Shown here piece after piece: positions 23,739-32,145 of a stretch of DNA of 64,000 nucleotides (its first letter is position 1; every line of letters begins with the position of its first letter). The notes below the pieces were generated by a model. It was not told where the DNA came from. It saw nothing but the letters and a program-made list of their open reading frames with translations, and made no database searches. Both the position numbers and the translations under genes were made by a program. Source of the DNA: JACRGC01 sp041305345 (lineage in GTDB: Archaea > Micrarchaeota > Micrarchaeia > Norongarragalinales > SBBD01). The stretch spans positions 103,816-167,815 of the forward strand of contig JBFYLP010000001.1 in the NCBI GenBank assembly GCA_041305345.1, written 5' to 3'.

Positions 23739-24874
23739 TTCGATCCTTCTCCCTTTATCTCCGCATACCACATTATCATTACCGCATTCCCGCACCACGT
23801 TGCGATGAAGTCGATGAGCCCGCCAATCACTGCGACCATCCCTATCTGGTAATATGTTTCCACCCTGAGCAGCAAAGAAACCAAAACGAGCACTCCGAAT
23901 GCGGATATTGCCGAAGTATTCATGACTATTGCCGTCCGCATCGCATCGTAAACCCTTTCCCTTACCGTCCCTTCCGTCCGCTTAAGGGCCCTGATTGTAA
24001 GCAGCATATCTGTATCAATCGAAAATCCAATGAGCATTAGCAATGCAGCAACAGTAGCAAGGCTAAGAGGTATTCCAAGCAGGCCCATCGCCCCTGCAGT
24101 TATGATGAGGTCCGCAAAAGCGCCAAACAGCACTGCAAGCGTCGCAACCTTCCCCCTGAAGATGACCACGACAAACAAGCCTGCAAGCAGGAGGGACACG
24201 ACGACAATTTCCGCAGTCTTCGAAAGGAAGAACCTGCTAAGGCTCGCGCCGATTTCCTTTGTGCTGTATGATTTTACTGGCACTACCTGCTTGATTTGGG
24301 CAATCAGCTCCTCCCTCCTTTGCGAAGTTAGCAATTGGTACTCCTCTTCCGCAAGCTCCACCGCATTCCTTGAGCCTGTGGCGGTCTTTTCCGACCCCAG
24401 CCCCAAAAGCACGGTATTTACATCTTCAATGAGCGCTTTTTCGAGCAAATCCACTTTCCTTTTCTGCTCCTCAAGCTTTGCCGCGTCCAACTCGTTCACT
24501 TCCATGAACTGCAAAAGGACCATTTCATTCCCAAGGACCGCATCAGCGGTTTTCAACGCAGCAATTTTGGATTCCGCATCATCGAAGCTTGCGCTCGTGC
24601 CAACCTCGATTTCATACCCCCTTCCCGACGGGTTGTCGAATGACCTGACGGTGACGTCGCTTGAGAATTTCGCAAGCGCCTCCTTAAGCTCGATTCGCTT
24701 CTGCTCTAGGGAATCCGATGGCGCATCGGTAACAATGGTGATGAGGGAGCCGCCCTTCAGGTCAACCCCCTTCTGGATCTGGGGTATGTAGAATAGCGAG
24801 AGCAAAATCAGGACTAGCGGGATGATCACTAGCTTCTTGTAATGTTTCCCCTCGTAGACGTTAGGCAATTCCAT
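23735..24874 (-). CDS. secF: Protein-export membrane protein SecF
   Basis: This is a 379-residue protein. TM1 is at residues about 13-31 (KKLVIIPLVLILLSLFYI), followed by GVDLKGGSLITI, the D-L-K-G-G pattern of SecF/SecD. An external domain to about residue 220 is unusually Glu/Lys-rich and helical (EEQKRKVDLLEKALIED). Five helices follow, containing LMLIGFSIDTDMLLTIRALKR, the SecF D-T-D signature. It precedes secD in the same operon. Its start is about 95 bp from lemA, and a divergent promoter region sits between. Confidence 0.93.
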   Translation of the reverse strand: MELPNVYEGKHYKKLVIIPLVLILLSLFYIPQIQKGVDLKGGSLITIVTDAPSDSLEQKRIELKEALAKFSSDVTVRSFDNPSGRGYEIEVGTSASFDDAESKIAALKTADAVLGNEMVLLQFMEVNELDAAKLEEQKRKVDLLEKALIEDVNTVLLGLGSEKTATGSRNAVELAEEEYQLLTSQRREELIAQIKQVVPVKSYSTKEIGASLSRFFLSKTAEIVVVSLLLAGLFVVVIFRGKVATLAVLFGAFADLIITAGAMGLLGIPLSLATVAALLMLIGFSIDTDMLLTIRALKRTEGTVRERVYDAMRTAIVMNTSAISAFGVLVLVSLLLRVETYYQIGMVAVIGGLIDFIATWCGNAVMIMWYAEIKGEGSK

Positions 24875-24905
24875 CTCAATCAGGATACCTACTTAGGCCA
24901 GCACA

Positions 24906-24962
24906 CGTTTATAATGATTTAGTTACGCTTATAAAGCTCCGCTGCAAACTATTTCGGAGGGG
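24906..24962 (+). promoter_or_regulatory. Divergent promoter region of lemA and secF
   Basis: Two TATA-like words, TTTATAATG near 24909 and CTTATAAAG near 24928, lie about 60 and 40 bp before lemA. A strong GGAGGGG ribosome binding site at about 24956 precedes the lemA ATG. The first word read in reverse (CATTATAAA) could serve secF. Confidence 0.5.
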
Positions 24963-24968
24963 ATTCAT

Positions 24969-25538
24969 ATGGATGCGGGAGTCGCAATTCTTGCCATCGG
25001 CGCAGTGCTGGTAATCACAGTGCTTTGGATCATACTGGTTTACAATTCTCTAATAACCCTTCGGAACAGGATAGGGAATGCGTGGTCCCAAATCGACGTG
25101 CAGCTAAAGAAAAGGTACGACCTCATCCCGAACCTTGTCGAGACCGTCAAGGGCTATGCGCGCTACGAGAAATCGGTCTTCGAGAGCGTCACGAAGGCAA
25201 GGGCGGCGATGGCCAATGCGGGCTCGGTTTCCGAGAAGGCGCAGGCAGATAACATGCTTACCGGCGCGCTGAAGTCGCTTTTTGCGGTTGCGGAGAACTA
25301 CCCGACCCTGAAGGCGAATGAGAATTTCAAGCAGCTCCAGGAGGAGCTTTCGGGGATCGAGAGCAAGATCGCGTATGCGAGGCAGTTCTACAACGATTCC
25401 GTCCTCGAACTGCATAACAAGATGGACCAGTTCCCAAGCAACATCGTTGCCGGAATGTTCCAATTCAGGAAGCCAGACTACTTCAAGGTTGAGGGCGCGG
25501 AACGCGAGCCCGTGAAGGTCTCATTCGAGAAGATGTAA
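24969..25538 (+). CDS. lemA: LemA family protein
   Basis: This is a 189-residue protein with an N-terminal membrane anchor (AVLVITVLWIILVYNSLITL) and a helical body. LemA hallmarks are YNSLITLRNRIGNAWSQIDVQLKKRYDLIPNLVETVKGY and the later YNDSVLELHNKMDQFPSN. It has the right length (about 185) and start. LemA proteins are widespread in bacteria and archaea, with unclear function, probably membrane-linked and periplasm-facing. No neighbouring gene (for example a HtpX-type protease) that would help. Confidence 0.92.
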   Translation: MDAGVAILAIGAVLVITVLWIILVYNSLITLRNRIGNAWSQIDVQLKKRYDLIPNLVETVKGYARYEKSVFESVTKARAAMANAGSVSEKAQADNMLTGALKSLFAVAENYPTLKANENFKQLQEELSGIESKIAYARQFYNDSVLELHNKMDQFPSNIVAGMFQFRKPDYFKVEGAEREPVKVSFEKM

Positions 25539-25651
25539 GCATCCTCCCCTTCAAAGAAGCAGAATGCCGTCCATTGCCAATTAGAAGCGCCCATTCCTGA
25601 TCCCTCGCCCCAATTCCTCCCGCGGCCGCCCCGCCATATATATTGTTTTCC

Positions 25652-25679
25652 CTCGTAAAGAGCAAGGTATATATACGAG
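25652..25679. promoter_or_regulatory. Inverted repeat CTCGTA-N16-TACGAG over a TATA element
   Basis: CTCGTA (25652-25657) and TACGAG (25674-25679) form a perfect 6-bp inverted repeat with 16 bases between. The right arm overlaps a strong TATA box, TATATATA, at 25669-25675. A second TATA-like word lies near 25636-25644. The next gene starts at 25722 after a GAGGGG site. The layout looks like an operator for that gene. Confidence 0.45.
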
Positions 25680-25721
25680 AAGCCAAATAACCCTTCAATT
25701 CTGATTACAAGAGGGGTTGAA

Positions 25722-26102
25722 ATGGACGAGGAAAACATGGACTCACTGGTATCCTTCATCTTGAGGGAGAAGCGTTACCTCAAGAAGAGGGAGACGTCCT
25801 TCACCGACAAGGAGCTTAAGGAGGGCGAGGACATCTTGAAGAAATTCATCAAGGCGGTGCAGTCAAAGAAATACCCCGAGGAGCTCTTGAAGGAGGCCGA
25901 AACAAACCCGAACAAGGCAAAGAAGATCGTTAGGGAAATCATTCCCAAGGTGCGCAAACTCTCAAAGAAGCAGCTACTTATCCTGATCCAGAACTATTTG
26001 CTGGTTTACGGGGTCATCGAGAAGAAGCACAAGGAGCACAAGATATTCGTCGAGGCCCTCAAGGCGGACAAGTTCTACCAGCCGCGAAGGAAGGTCTACT
26101 AG
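25722..26102 (+). CDS. Small basic helical protein of unknown function
   Basis: This is a 126-residue protein with many lysines and glutamates and three predicted helices. Examples are MDSLVSFILREKRYLKKRE, KKFIKAVQSKKYPEELLKEA and KKQLLILIQNYLLVYGVIEKKHK. It has no membrane segment. Its own TATA box and an inverted repeat lie upstream, and the tRNA-binding-domain gene follows 8 bp after the stop, so the two are probably one transcript. I do not recognise the family. A nucleic-acid or ribosome role would fit the charge but is not shown. Confidence 0.75.
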   Translation: MDEENMDSLVSFILREKRYLKKRETSFTDKELKEGEDILKKFIKAVQSKKYPEELLKEAETNPNKAKKIVREIIPKVRKLSKKQLLILIQNYLLVYGVIEKKHKEHKIFVEALKADKFYQPRRKVY

Positions 26103-26110
26103 GGAGAAAA

Positions 26111-26440
26111 ATGGCCACCATCTCAATTGATGAGTTTTCGAAATTGGACCTGCGCGTCGCGAAAATCATCGAGGCTTCAAGGATCGAGGGAAGCGACAAA
26201 TTGCTAAGGCTGCTGGTGCGCATAGGGCCCGAAACGCGCACCCTTGTTGCCGGCATCGCGGAGCATTATTCGAATGATGAGCTCCTTGGCAGGAAAATAA
26301 TCATTGTCGCAAACCTGGAGCCAAGGACCCTTAGGGGGGTCGAATCGCAAGGAATGCTCCTCGCAGCGCAATCCGAAGACGGGAGGCTTGCACTGCTCGC
26401 CCTTGATGGCGATGTGCCCGATGGCAGCAGCATCCATTAA
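26111..26440 (+). CDS. tRNA-binding domain protein (MetRS C-terminal-like)
   Basis: This is a 109-residue OB-fold protein: ISIDEFSKLDLRVAKIIEASRIEGSDKLLRLLVRIG, then TLVAGIAEHYSNDELLGRKIIIVANLEPRTLRGVESQGMLLAA. This is the pattern of the stand-alone tRNA-binding domain of MetRS, also found as EMAP-II/Arc1 parts. It binds tRNA without anticodon specificity and often raises MetRS efficiency. MetRS itself is not in the window. A hairpin with a T-run follows the stop. Confidence 0.92.
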   Translation: MATISIDEFSKLDLRVAKIIEASRIEGSDKLLRLLVRIGPETRTLVAGIAEHYSNDELLGRKIIIVANLEPRTLRGVESQGMLLAAQSEDGRLALLALDGDVPDGSSIH

Positions 26441-26451
26441 TACTAATTTTT

Positions 26452-26469
26452 GGGTAAAAACCCGTTTTT
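26452..26469 (+). terminator. Hairpin plus T-run after the tRNA-binding protein gene
   Basis: GGGT-AAAA-ACCC (26452-26463) followed by GTTTTT. It sits 12 bp after the stop and just before the ribB promoter (TATAATAA near 26479-26486). Confidence 0.55.
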
Positions 26470-26516
26470 AAGTAATCTATAATAATCCGGAAATCCATAT
26501 AGTGGCGCTGATTTTG

Positions 26517-27164
26517 ATGATCGAGAGGCTAATTTCAACATTCCGGGATGGCGGTTTTATCATCGTGTACGACGGGAGCCATCGCGAAGCAGAGGCCGAC
26601 CTGATGGTCTACGCCTCATTTGCGACCCCGGAAAAGGTTCGTTTCCTAAGGCAGGTTGGCGGGGGCCTCATATGCTTTGCAACGACCGGCGAGGTGGCAG
26701 CCAAACTGCGTTTGAAATATCTTGCAGACCTCCTGAAAAAGGACGTTTCCGCCAGGGGGCTCGTAATAAGTCGCACCCCGTACGGCGATGAATCGGCGTT
26801 TTCAATTTCCCTCAACCACAGGCGCACATACACCGGCATCACCGACAACGACCGCTCGAAAACCATCACTCAGCTAGCGAGGCTCGTAGGCCAAGAAAAC
26901 CCGACCCACGGTTCCCTTAAACGGAATTTTTACACACCTGGCCACGTCCCCGTTTTAATCGCACGGGATGTGAATGAACGTAGGGGCCATACCGAATTGG
27001 CAATGCAACTTTGCAGGCTTGCACGGTTGCCACCTGCAGCAGTGATGTGCGAGATGCTAGGCGAAGGGGTTGCCCTTCCAATCAATGAAGTTAAAACTTA
27101 CGCTAAAAGGCACAAGATCCCATTCATTGAAGGATCCGAGCTGATTGGAGGCACAAAAGCATGA
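26517..27164 (+). CDS. ribB: 3,4-dihydroxy-2-butanone 4-phosphate synthase
   Basis: This is a 215-residue protein from the ATG at 26517; GTG 26502 is in frame but lies at the likely transcription start set by a TATA element near 26480. The family motifs are YDGSHREAEADLM (acidic loop; D-x-x-x-R-E-x-E-x-D), FYTPGHVPVLIA and ERRGHTELAMQLCRLA. RibB makes the four-carbon unit of riboflavin from ribulose 5-phosphate. It opens a five-gene operon, and its TGA overlaps the ribC start as ATGA. Complete length. Confidence 0.93.
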   Translation: MIERLISTFRDGGFIIVYDGSHREAEADLMVYASFATPEKVRFLRQVGGGLICFATTGEVAAKLRLKYLADLLKKDVSARGLVISRTPYGDESAFSISLNHRRTYTGITDNDRSKTITQLARLVGQENPTHGSLKRNFYTPGHVPVLIARDVNERRGHTELAMQLCRLARLPPAAVMCEMLGEGVALPINEVKTYAKRHKIPFIEGSELIGGTKA

Positions 27165-27622
27165 AGCATAAAATCGCCCTGGTAGACACCACTTTCGCAA
27201 GGGAAGACATGGCCAAATTCGCCCTTGCCGAGCTGGAAAAATTCCGGGACGTTGAAATCATAAAAAGCACGGTTCCTGGCATCAAGGATTTGGCTGTTGA
27301 ATGCAGCCGCTTGCTTAAGGATGCGGATATCTGCATCGCTCTTGGATGGGTCGGAGGGGCCGAGATTGACAAACAGTGCGCTAACGAGGCATCCCTTGGC
27401 ATCCAGATCGCGAAGCTGCGGCATGACAAGCATATCCTTGAGGCTTTTGTTTTTGAGTTTGAAGGGAAGGATGAGAATGAGCTGATGAAGATAGCTGAAA
27501 ACAGGGCAAGAAAGCACGCAATCAACGCATACAATCTGCTTGCCAACCCCTCCTCTTTGCAAAACAACGCCGGAAAGGGCATCAGGCAGGGAAAAAGGGA
27601 CGCCGGGCCGCTTCGTAGATAA
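27161..27622 (+). CDS. ribC: Archaeal riboflavin synthase
   Basis: This 153-residue protein is the archaeal RibC type, related to lumazine synthase rather than to bacterial RibE. Landmarks are KIALVDTTFAREDMAKFA, the strand ending IIKSTVPGIKDLAVECSRLL, CIALGWVGGAEIDKQCANEASLG and KLRHDKHILEAFVFEFEGK. It dismutates two 6,7-dimethyl-8-ribityllumazine molecules to riboflavin. It overlaps ribB by ATGA. Its presence is clear evidence for an archaeal lineage. Confidence 0.94.
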   Translation: MKHKIALVDTTFAREDMAKFALAELEKFRDVEIIKSTVPGIKDLAVECSRLLKDADICIALGWVGGAEIDKQCANEASLGIQIAKLRHDKHILEAFVFEFEGKDENELMKIAENRARKHAINAYNLLANPSSLQNNAGKGIRQGKRDAGPLRR

Positions 27623-27642
27623 CGTAATGGTGAATTGCTCTT

Positions 27643-28065
27643 ATGGTCAATCTGGGCATTGTAGTCTCGAAATTCAATCCCGAAATAACGTCGGTAATGG
27701 AGCAATGTGCAATTGCTGAAGCTAAAAACCAAAACGCCAAAATCAAAAAAATCATCCGGGTTCCGGGAGCGTACGAGATTCCCTTGGCAGCCCAGCTGCT
27801 CCTCAAGGATAAGGGAATTGATGCCGTTGTCACTTTAGGCGCAATCATCAAGGGCGGAACGGCCCACGATGAGGTAATTGCGGAGGCAATTGCAAATGAG
27901 CTCCTTGACGAGAGCCTAGATGCAGCCAAGCCCGTTTCCCTAGGCGTCCTTGGCCCCAAAATCAGCTGGCAACAGGCCAAATCACGGGCTAAACCATATG
28001 CCAAAAGGGCCGTGATTGCAGCCGTTGAAATGTGCGGCCTTATCCGAAGGAAACAATTGCGGTAA
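27643..28065 (+). CDS. ribH: 6,7-dimethyl-8-ribityllumazine synthase
   Basis: This 140-residue protein has lumazine synthase motifs: IVVSKFNPEIT, VPGAYEIPLAAQLLL, TLGAIIKGGTAHDEVIAEAIA and VSLGVLGPKISWQQA. The G-x-I-I-K-G-x-T-x-H-D-E box positions the catalytic His. It condenses the RibB and RibD products. The gene lies 20 bp after ribC. The size suits the archaeal pentamer or 60-mer forming enzymes. Confidence 0.95.
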   Translation: MVNLGIVVSKFNPEITSVMEQCAIAEAKNQNAKIKKIIRVPGAYEIPLAAQLLLKDKGIDAVVTLGAIIKGGTAHDEVIAEAIANELLDESLDAAKPVSLGVLGPKISWQQAKSRAKPYAKRAVIAAVEMCGLIRRKQLR

Positions 28066-28186
28066 AAAAGAAAAAAAGGCAGAGGAAAAATCCCCTTCAC
28101 CGAACAAAAAAACGCATTCCAAAATAAATGGCAGGTGGCGCGCATTAGGAATTGATGAAAACCCATTGCAAAAAAAGGGAGATGAA

Positions 28187-28819
28187 ATGAAGCTGAAAAT
28201 TAAATTCAAGAAGCACAAATGCAATGTCCCCATTAAGGAGATCGCACAGGCAAGCCTGCCCACGAAATATGGCTTTTTCAGGGTCTATGCTTTCGAGGCA
28301 GAAAACGGGGGCAACGACCATGCTGTTTTGGTGAAAGGGGAGGTCGCAAACCATGAAAACGTGCCCCTTCGAGTGCATTCCGAATGCCTAACCGGCGATA
28401 CCTTTGGCTCGAAAAAATGCGATTGCGGGCCCCAATTGCAAGCTGCGATGAAATACGTGGAGAAGGAGGGAAGAGGAATAATCATTTACATGCGCCAGGA
28501 GGGCAGGGGGATAGGCTTTGGGAACAAGATACGCGCCTATGCCCTCCAGGATGCGGGAATGGACACCGTCGAAGCCAACACTGCGCTTGGATTGCCAATA
28601 GATGGCCGCGAATACCACCAGGCAGCGCAAATTCTGCGCCATCTAAAGGTGAAATCCGTAAGGATGCTAACGAACAACCCCCTCAAGATAGCAAGCCTCA
28701 TCGCGTGCGGTATAAGGGTGAAATCAAGAGTCCGTCTCGAGCCGCCATCCAACAAATACGATAGAAATTACCTGAAAATCAAGAGGAAAAAAATGGGCCA
28801 TATGCTTATGGCCAGATAG
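28187..28819 (+). CDS. ribA: GTP cyclohydrolase II, bacterial type
   Basis: This is a 210-residue protein from the ATG at 28187, supported by GGGAGATG just before. Zinc ligands are C-x10-C-x-C in SECLTGDTFGSKKCDCGPQL. The active-site segment is YMRQEGRGIGFGNKIRAYALQDAG with DTVEAN, and then MLTNNPLKIASLIACGI. It opens GTP to the 2,5-diamino pyrimidinone product. Most archaea use the unrelated GTP cyclohydrolase III (ArfA); this gene is the bacterial type and may have been transferred. A stretch of about 120 bp separates it from ribH. Confidence 0.95.
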   Translation: MKLKIKFKKHKCNVPIKEIAQASLPTKYGFFRVYAFEAENGGNDHAVLVKGEVANHENVPLRVHSECLTGDTFGSKKCDCGPQLQAAMKYVEKEGRGIIIYMRQEGRGIGFGNKIRAYALQDAGMDTVEANTALGLPIDGREYHQAAQILRHLKVKSVRMLTNNPLKIASLIACGIRVKSRVRLEPPSNKYDRNYLKIKRKKMGHMLMAR

Positions 28820-28869
28820 CTGCTCTAAAAAAAAGACGCTTCAATTAGCCCGGCACATTCCCAATAAAA

Positions 28870-29985
28870 ATGGTCGATTCCTTCATGCGCCCCGTTTCCC
28901 AAGATGAAAAATACGCGCATTTGGCATTGCATCTAGCCCGCAAGGGGAAGGCGGGCACCAAGACCAACCCCCTTGTTGGCTGCGTCATCGTTAGGGATGG
29001 GAAAATCGTCGGCAAAGGATTTCATCGGGTTTTCGGCGGGCCGCACGCGGAAGCGCTGGCACTTGAAAAGGCCGGAAAAAAGGCCAAAGGCGCCATCCTT
29101 TATGTGAATCTTGAACCCTGCGTAGCCTTCGCGGGGAAAAAGACCCCTCCCTGCACCAGCAAACTAATCGACTATGGCATCTCCAAGGCAGTCATTTCAA
29201 TGCCGGATCCAAACCCCCAGGTAAGGGGCAAAGGGGTTTTTGCTTTAAGGAAAAATGGCATCGAGGTGAAGCTCGGCGTCCTTGAAAAGGAATCGCAAGC
29301 GCTCAATGCGCCCTACATTAAGTTTATCACAACCCACAAGCCCTACGTATTCCTCAAGGTTGCGATGAGCCTGGATTGGAAAATTGCAATTCCTGGAAAA
29401 AAATATTTTTCCTGCAGGGAATCCTTGAAATATGCCCACCAGCTAAGGGCGGAATCCGATGCGATTCTAGTTGGCATTGGCACGGTTTTGAAGGACGATC
29501 CTTCCCTCACCACGCGTTTAGTTAAGGGCAAGGACCCGCTTCGCGTCATTCTTGATGACCAGCTCCAAATTCCGTTGAATGCCCGGGTGCTCAAGGATAA
29601 AAATGTGCTATTGGTCGCCGGAGAAAAAACCCGAAATGAGCATAAATTATCCCTCCTGGAAAAACGTGGTTATTCGGTGCTTCTCCTAAAACAGCGCGCA
29701 AACCATCTCGACCTGAACCGGCTCCTTCTTGAACTGGGCAGGCGCAACATCTGCATGCTGATGGTTGAGGGCGGCAGCCAGATAATCACCAGCTTCTTCA
29801 ATGAAAGACTCTTCGATAAATGCCATTTCGTTTACGTGCCCGAGATTTTTGGGAAGAAAGGCACGCCCCTTCTAAGCAATGCCCTGAAAACCGAGCCGAG
29901 GCTCAAAATCCTCTCAGTTTCCGGGCTCGGAAGGGGCCTGCTCGTCGAGGCGGAGCCGGTTTATTCCCGAACACGAGCCAATTGA
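28870..29985 (+). CDS. ribD: Bifunctional RibD deaminase/reductase
   Basis: This is a 371-residue fusion protein. The N-terminal cytidine-deaminase-like domain has NPLVGCVIVRDGKIVGKGFH, PHAEALAL (zinc His and catalytic Glu) and LEPC with PPCTSKLID cysteines. The C-terminal reductase has FLKVAMSLDWKIAIPGKK, LRAESDAILVGIGTVLKDDPSLTTR and MVEGGSQIITSFF. The usual SLDGK is SLDWK here. Bacteria deaminate then reduce; most archaea do the reverse with separate proteins, so this is the bacterial-style enzyme. It ends the riboflavin operon. Confidence 0.93.
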   Translation: MVDSFMRPVSQDEKYAHLALHLARKGKAGTKTNPLVGCVIVRDGKIVGKGFHRVFGGPHAEALALEKAGKKAKGAILYVNLEPCVAFAGKKTPPCTSKLIDYGISKAVISMPDPNPQVRGKGVFALRKNGIEVKLGVLEKESQALNAPYIKFITTHKPYVFLKVAMSLDWKIAIPGKKYFSCRESLKYAHQLRAESDAILVGIGTVLKDDPSLTTRLVKGKDPLRVILDDQLQIPLNARVLKDKNVLLVAGEKTRNEHKLSLLEKRGYSVLLLKQRANHLDLNRLLLELGRRNICMLMVEGGSQIITSFFNERLFDKCHFVYVPEIFGKKGTPLLSNALKTEPRLKILSVSGLGRGLLVEAEPVYSRTRAN

Positions 29986-30007
29986 ATGAACCGGTCCAAT
30001 TTTCCAA

Positions 30008-31117
30008 TCATGCAGCAGAAGGGTATTTTCTGTTAAAATTAATTTTTGTCACGGTTTCCCCGTCTGCAACATCCCGGGTAATTTCCGCGATTTTTTTCTG
30101 CAGGTAGCCGCTTGTCCCCCCACCCCACCTGAATTTAGAAATCCTTTCCTTCCAGAGCAGCCCGAAGCCGGTGTTCCTGACAGTAATGCTTCCGGGTTTG
30201 AGCTCAATCCTGATTTTCGGTTTTCCCTGCGCCTTATCGACTGCTTCCAATGCCGTGCTTAAGGGCAAATTCATCCTCTCGATTGTAAGTAATGCCGTTT
30301 CGAGTGTCCTATTTGCATGGTATGGCGCAGGGTACCCGAAAACTTCATTTACAAATCGCCCATTTTTTTTAAATCCCTCCAAGAACTCCCCTGTACTTAG
30401 GCCCTTCTCATTCAACCTGTTTTTCAAATCCTTCAATCCGACATCCAACTGTTGAACATGGAATGCGTTGCTAACCGTCCTAAGGAGCACAAACAGCCTT
30501 TCGGGCGTGAATTCCCGCTTGCCTGAAAATTCCAATTGGGTCCTGTCCCTGAAATGGTATTCCTCGAAAATGTGGGGGATTGAAAGAAGGGTTTCCCTGA
30601 ATGCGCCGGTTTCGAATTTGATTTTCCCTCCCTTCGAAATGCCAATTTTTCCTTCCGGCAAAAGCAGCGTCCTTTTCCTTACTGGCTCTTTGTCGCCCAG
30701 CATTCTAGCCAACCCCAGCCAGTGGAAGCCGTTGTATATGATGACCCCGCGAGACCACTCAATATTCTTTGAAAAGATGTAATTCCATTTTGGGCTCCAC
30801 CGGCCATCTTCGGCCTGTGCCGAAAATATTCGCTCTACTTCGGTTGTTTTTGCGATTCCGTGGTCGCCCCCAAGCAGTGCCACCAGTCGCTTGCTTTTCG
30901 GCTCTACCTTTTTAGAAAGTTTGCTCATCCCGTAAAAAATTTCTCTATATAACTCTCCCGATTCCTCCGACCTTTTATAATTCTGCGAAAAGTCGAAAAA
31001 GAGCCCTGCGAATCTCCGGAAATACGGCGCGGCCCTCCTAGAGCTGAGGCGGCTCCTTTCCCTCATTAAATCGGATTTGATTTCCTCCAGCTCTTTACGG
31101 ATTTGTTCAAGTGCCAT
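30008..31117 (-). CDS. Hypothetical protein divergent from fibrillarin
   Basis: I do not recognise this 369-residue soluble protein. The start is the ATG at 31117 (MALEQIRKELEEIKSDLMRER). Its N-terminus is a charged coiled-coil-like helix, then GLFFDFSQNYKRSEESGELYREIFYG. A central part has RLVALLGGDHGIAKTTEVERIF, in which LLGGDHGIAKT looks like, but is not, a Walker A motif. The rest is mixed alpha/beta with aromatic-rich stretches such as IIYNGFHWLGLARML. It is 65 bp from the fibrillarin gene on the other strand and ends 22 bp from ribD, convergently. No functional inference is made. Confidence 0.78.
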   Translation of the reverse strand: MALEQIRKELEEIKSDLMRERSRLSSRRAAPYFRRFAGLFFDFSQNYKRSEESGELYREIFYGMSKLSKKVEPKSKRLVALLGGDHGIAKTTEVERIFSAQAEDGRWSPKWNYIFSKNIEWSRGVIIYNGFHWLGLARMLGDKEPVRKRTLLLPEGKIGISKGGKIKFETGAFRETLLSIPHIFEEYHFRDRTQLEFSGKREFTPERLFVLLRTVSNAFHVQQLDVGLKDLKNRLNEKGLSTGEFLEGFKKNGRFVNEVFGYPAPYHANRTLETALLTIERMNLPLSTALEAVDKAQGKPKIRIELKPGSITVRNTGFGLLWKERISKFRWGGGTSGYLQKKIAEITRDVADGETVTKINFNRKYPSAA

Positions 31118-31182
31118 GGGGCCCAGTAAAATATCCAACTGCACCTTTAATAATTATCCTCGCCAAATGCTATCTGATCAAC

Positions 31183-31842
31183 ATGCCCCAGCAGCTTTTT
31201 CCAAACGTATTCCGCGTAAATGGCAAGCTCTGCACCCTTTCGGCAGTAAGGAACTTCAAGGTGCACGATGAAGGCATCTTCCGGGAGGGCGGGCGGGAAT
31301 ACCGCGAATGGGACCCTTTCCACAGCAAATTGGCGGCGGCTATAGCAAGAGGGCTCAGAACTTTCCCCTTCTCACAGCACGCCTCCGTCCTCTATTTGGG
31401 CGCAGCAAACGGCGTCACCTGCTCATTCATTTCCGACATCCTGCCCCAAGGAACCATATATGCCGTAGAGTTTTCCGCGCAATCCGGCAGGGACCTAATT
31501 TCCGTTTCAGAAAAGCGTACCAACCTCCTGCCAATCATCGAGGATGCCAGGTTTCCGGAAAGATATGCCTCAATCCTCGAAAGCAAAGTTGACGTTGTTT
31601 ATGAGGATGTAGCCGACAGGGAGCAGGTGCAAATCCTGCTCGACAACTGCAACCGCTTCCTTAAATCCCAAGGAATCGCGATGATCGCAATAAAATCCAG
31701 ATCAATAGACAGCTCCCTTCCACCCAAGCAGGTTTTCTCTAAGGTAATAACCGATCTCCGTGGCCATTTCGAGGTCCTTGAAAAAATCGATCTGGGCCAA
31801 TTCGAAAGGGACCACCTGTTCCTGGTACTGAAAAAGCACTGA
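31183..31842 (+). CDS. flpA: Fibrillarin-like rRNA/tRNA 2'-O-methyltransferase
   Basis: This is a 219-residue protein from the ATG at 31183 (MPQQLFPNVFRV). It has the SAM-binding region VLYLGAANGVTCSFISDILP, the acidic strand IYAVEFSAQSGRDL, and VDVVYEDVADREQVQILLDN. The typical EYREWDPFHSKLAAAI segment is present. Fibrillarin is the catalytic subunit of box C/D sRNPs. Its Nop5 partner, usually adjacent, is not here. It is the likely enzyme for the guide in the tRNA-Trp intron of this window. Confidence 0.96.
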   Translation: MPQQLFPNVFRVNGKLCTLSAVRNFKVHDEGIFREGGREYREWDPFHSKLAAAIARGLRTFPFSQHASVLYLGAANGVTCSFISDILPQGTIYAVEFSAQSGRDLISVSEKRTNLLPIIEDARFPERYASILESKVDVVYEDVADREQVQILLDNCNRFLKSQGIAMIAIKSRSIDSSLPPKQVFSKVITDLRGHFEVLEKIDLGQFERDHLFLVLKKH

Positions 31843-32006
31843 TTAGAGGAATGCATTGCAAATGCGAAAATAATTCAAGCTTTAATTGGTACAAGCTTCG
31901 TGGTTTGGCACGGCATAACCTTGAGCTTGGATTTAGCCGCGATGTGGCGGGTAAAAGCTTTTTAAGCGCCTTCGGCTTTATTTTTAAAAAAAATTTGGGA
32001 TCCGCT

Positions 32007-32087
32007 ATGGTCAACGGCTGGGAGAAGAACGATTTGATATTCTTTGGCCTGATGGCAATCGTACTCTACACCATACTGGCAAGATGA
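32007..32087 (+). CDS. Very small membrane protein (26 residues)
   Basis: A short frame from ATG to TGA encodes MVNGWEKNDLIFFGLMAIVLYTILAR, made of a polar N-terminus, one hydrophobic helix and a final Arg. A TATA-like TTTTTAAAAA lies about 25 bp upstream, which would give a leaderless message. It may be real or chance; size prevents a firm call. Confidence 0.35.
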   Translation: MVNGWEKNDLIFFGLMAIVLYTILAR

Positions 32088-32145
32088 CGCGGCGAAATCA
32101 GGGCCAATGGCTCATTCCCGGCCGCATTCGGCAAAGGAAAACTAG

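Noticed and set aside
24030..24791. 253-residue frame antisense to secF
   Set aside because: Ser/Thr-rich shadow of a membrane protein gene; no start signal.
30008..31117. Walker A motif in the unknown protein (LLGGDHGIAKT)
   Set aside because: The spacing does not fit G-x4-GK-S/T and there is no Walker B partner nearby.
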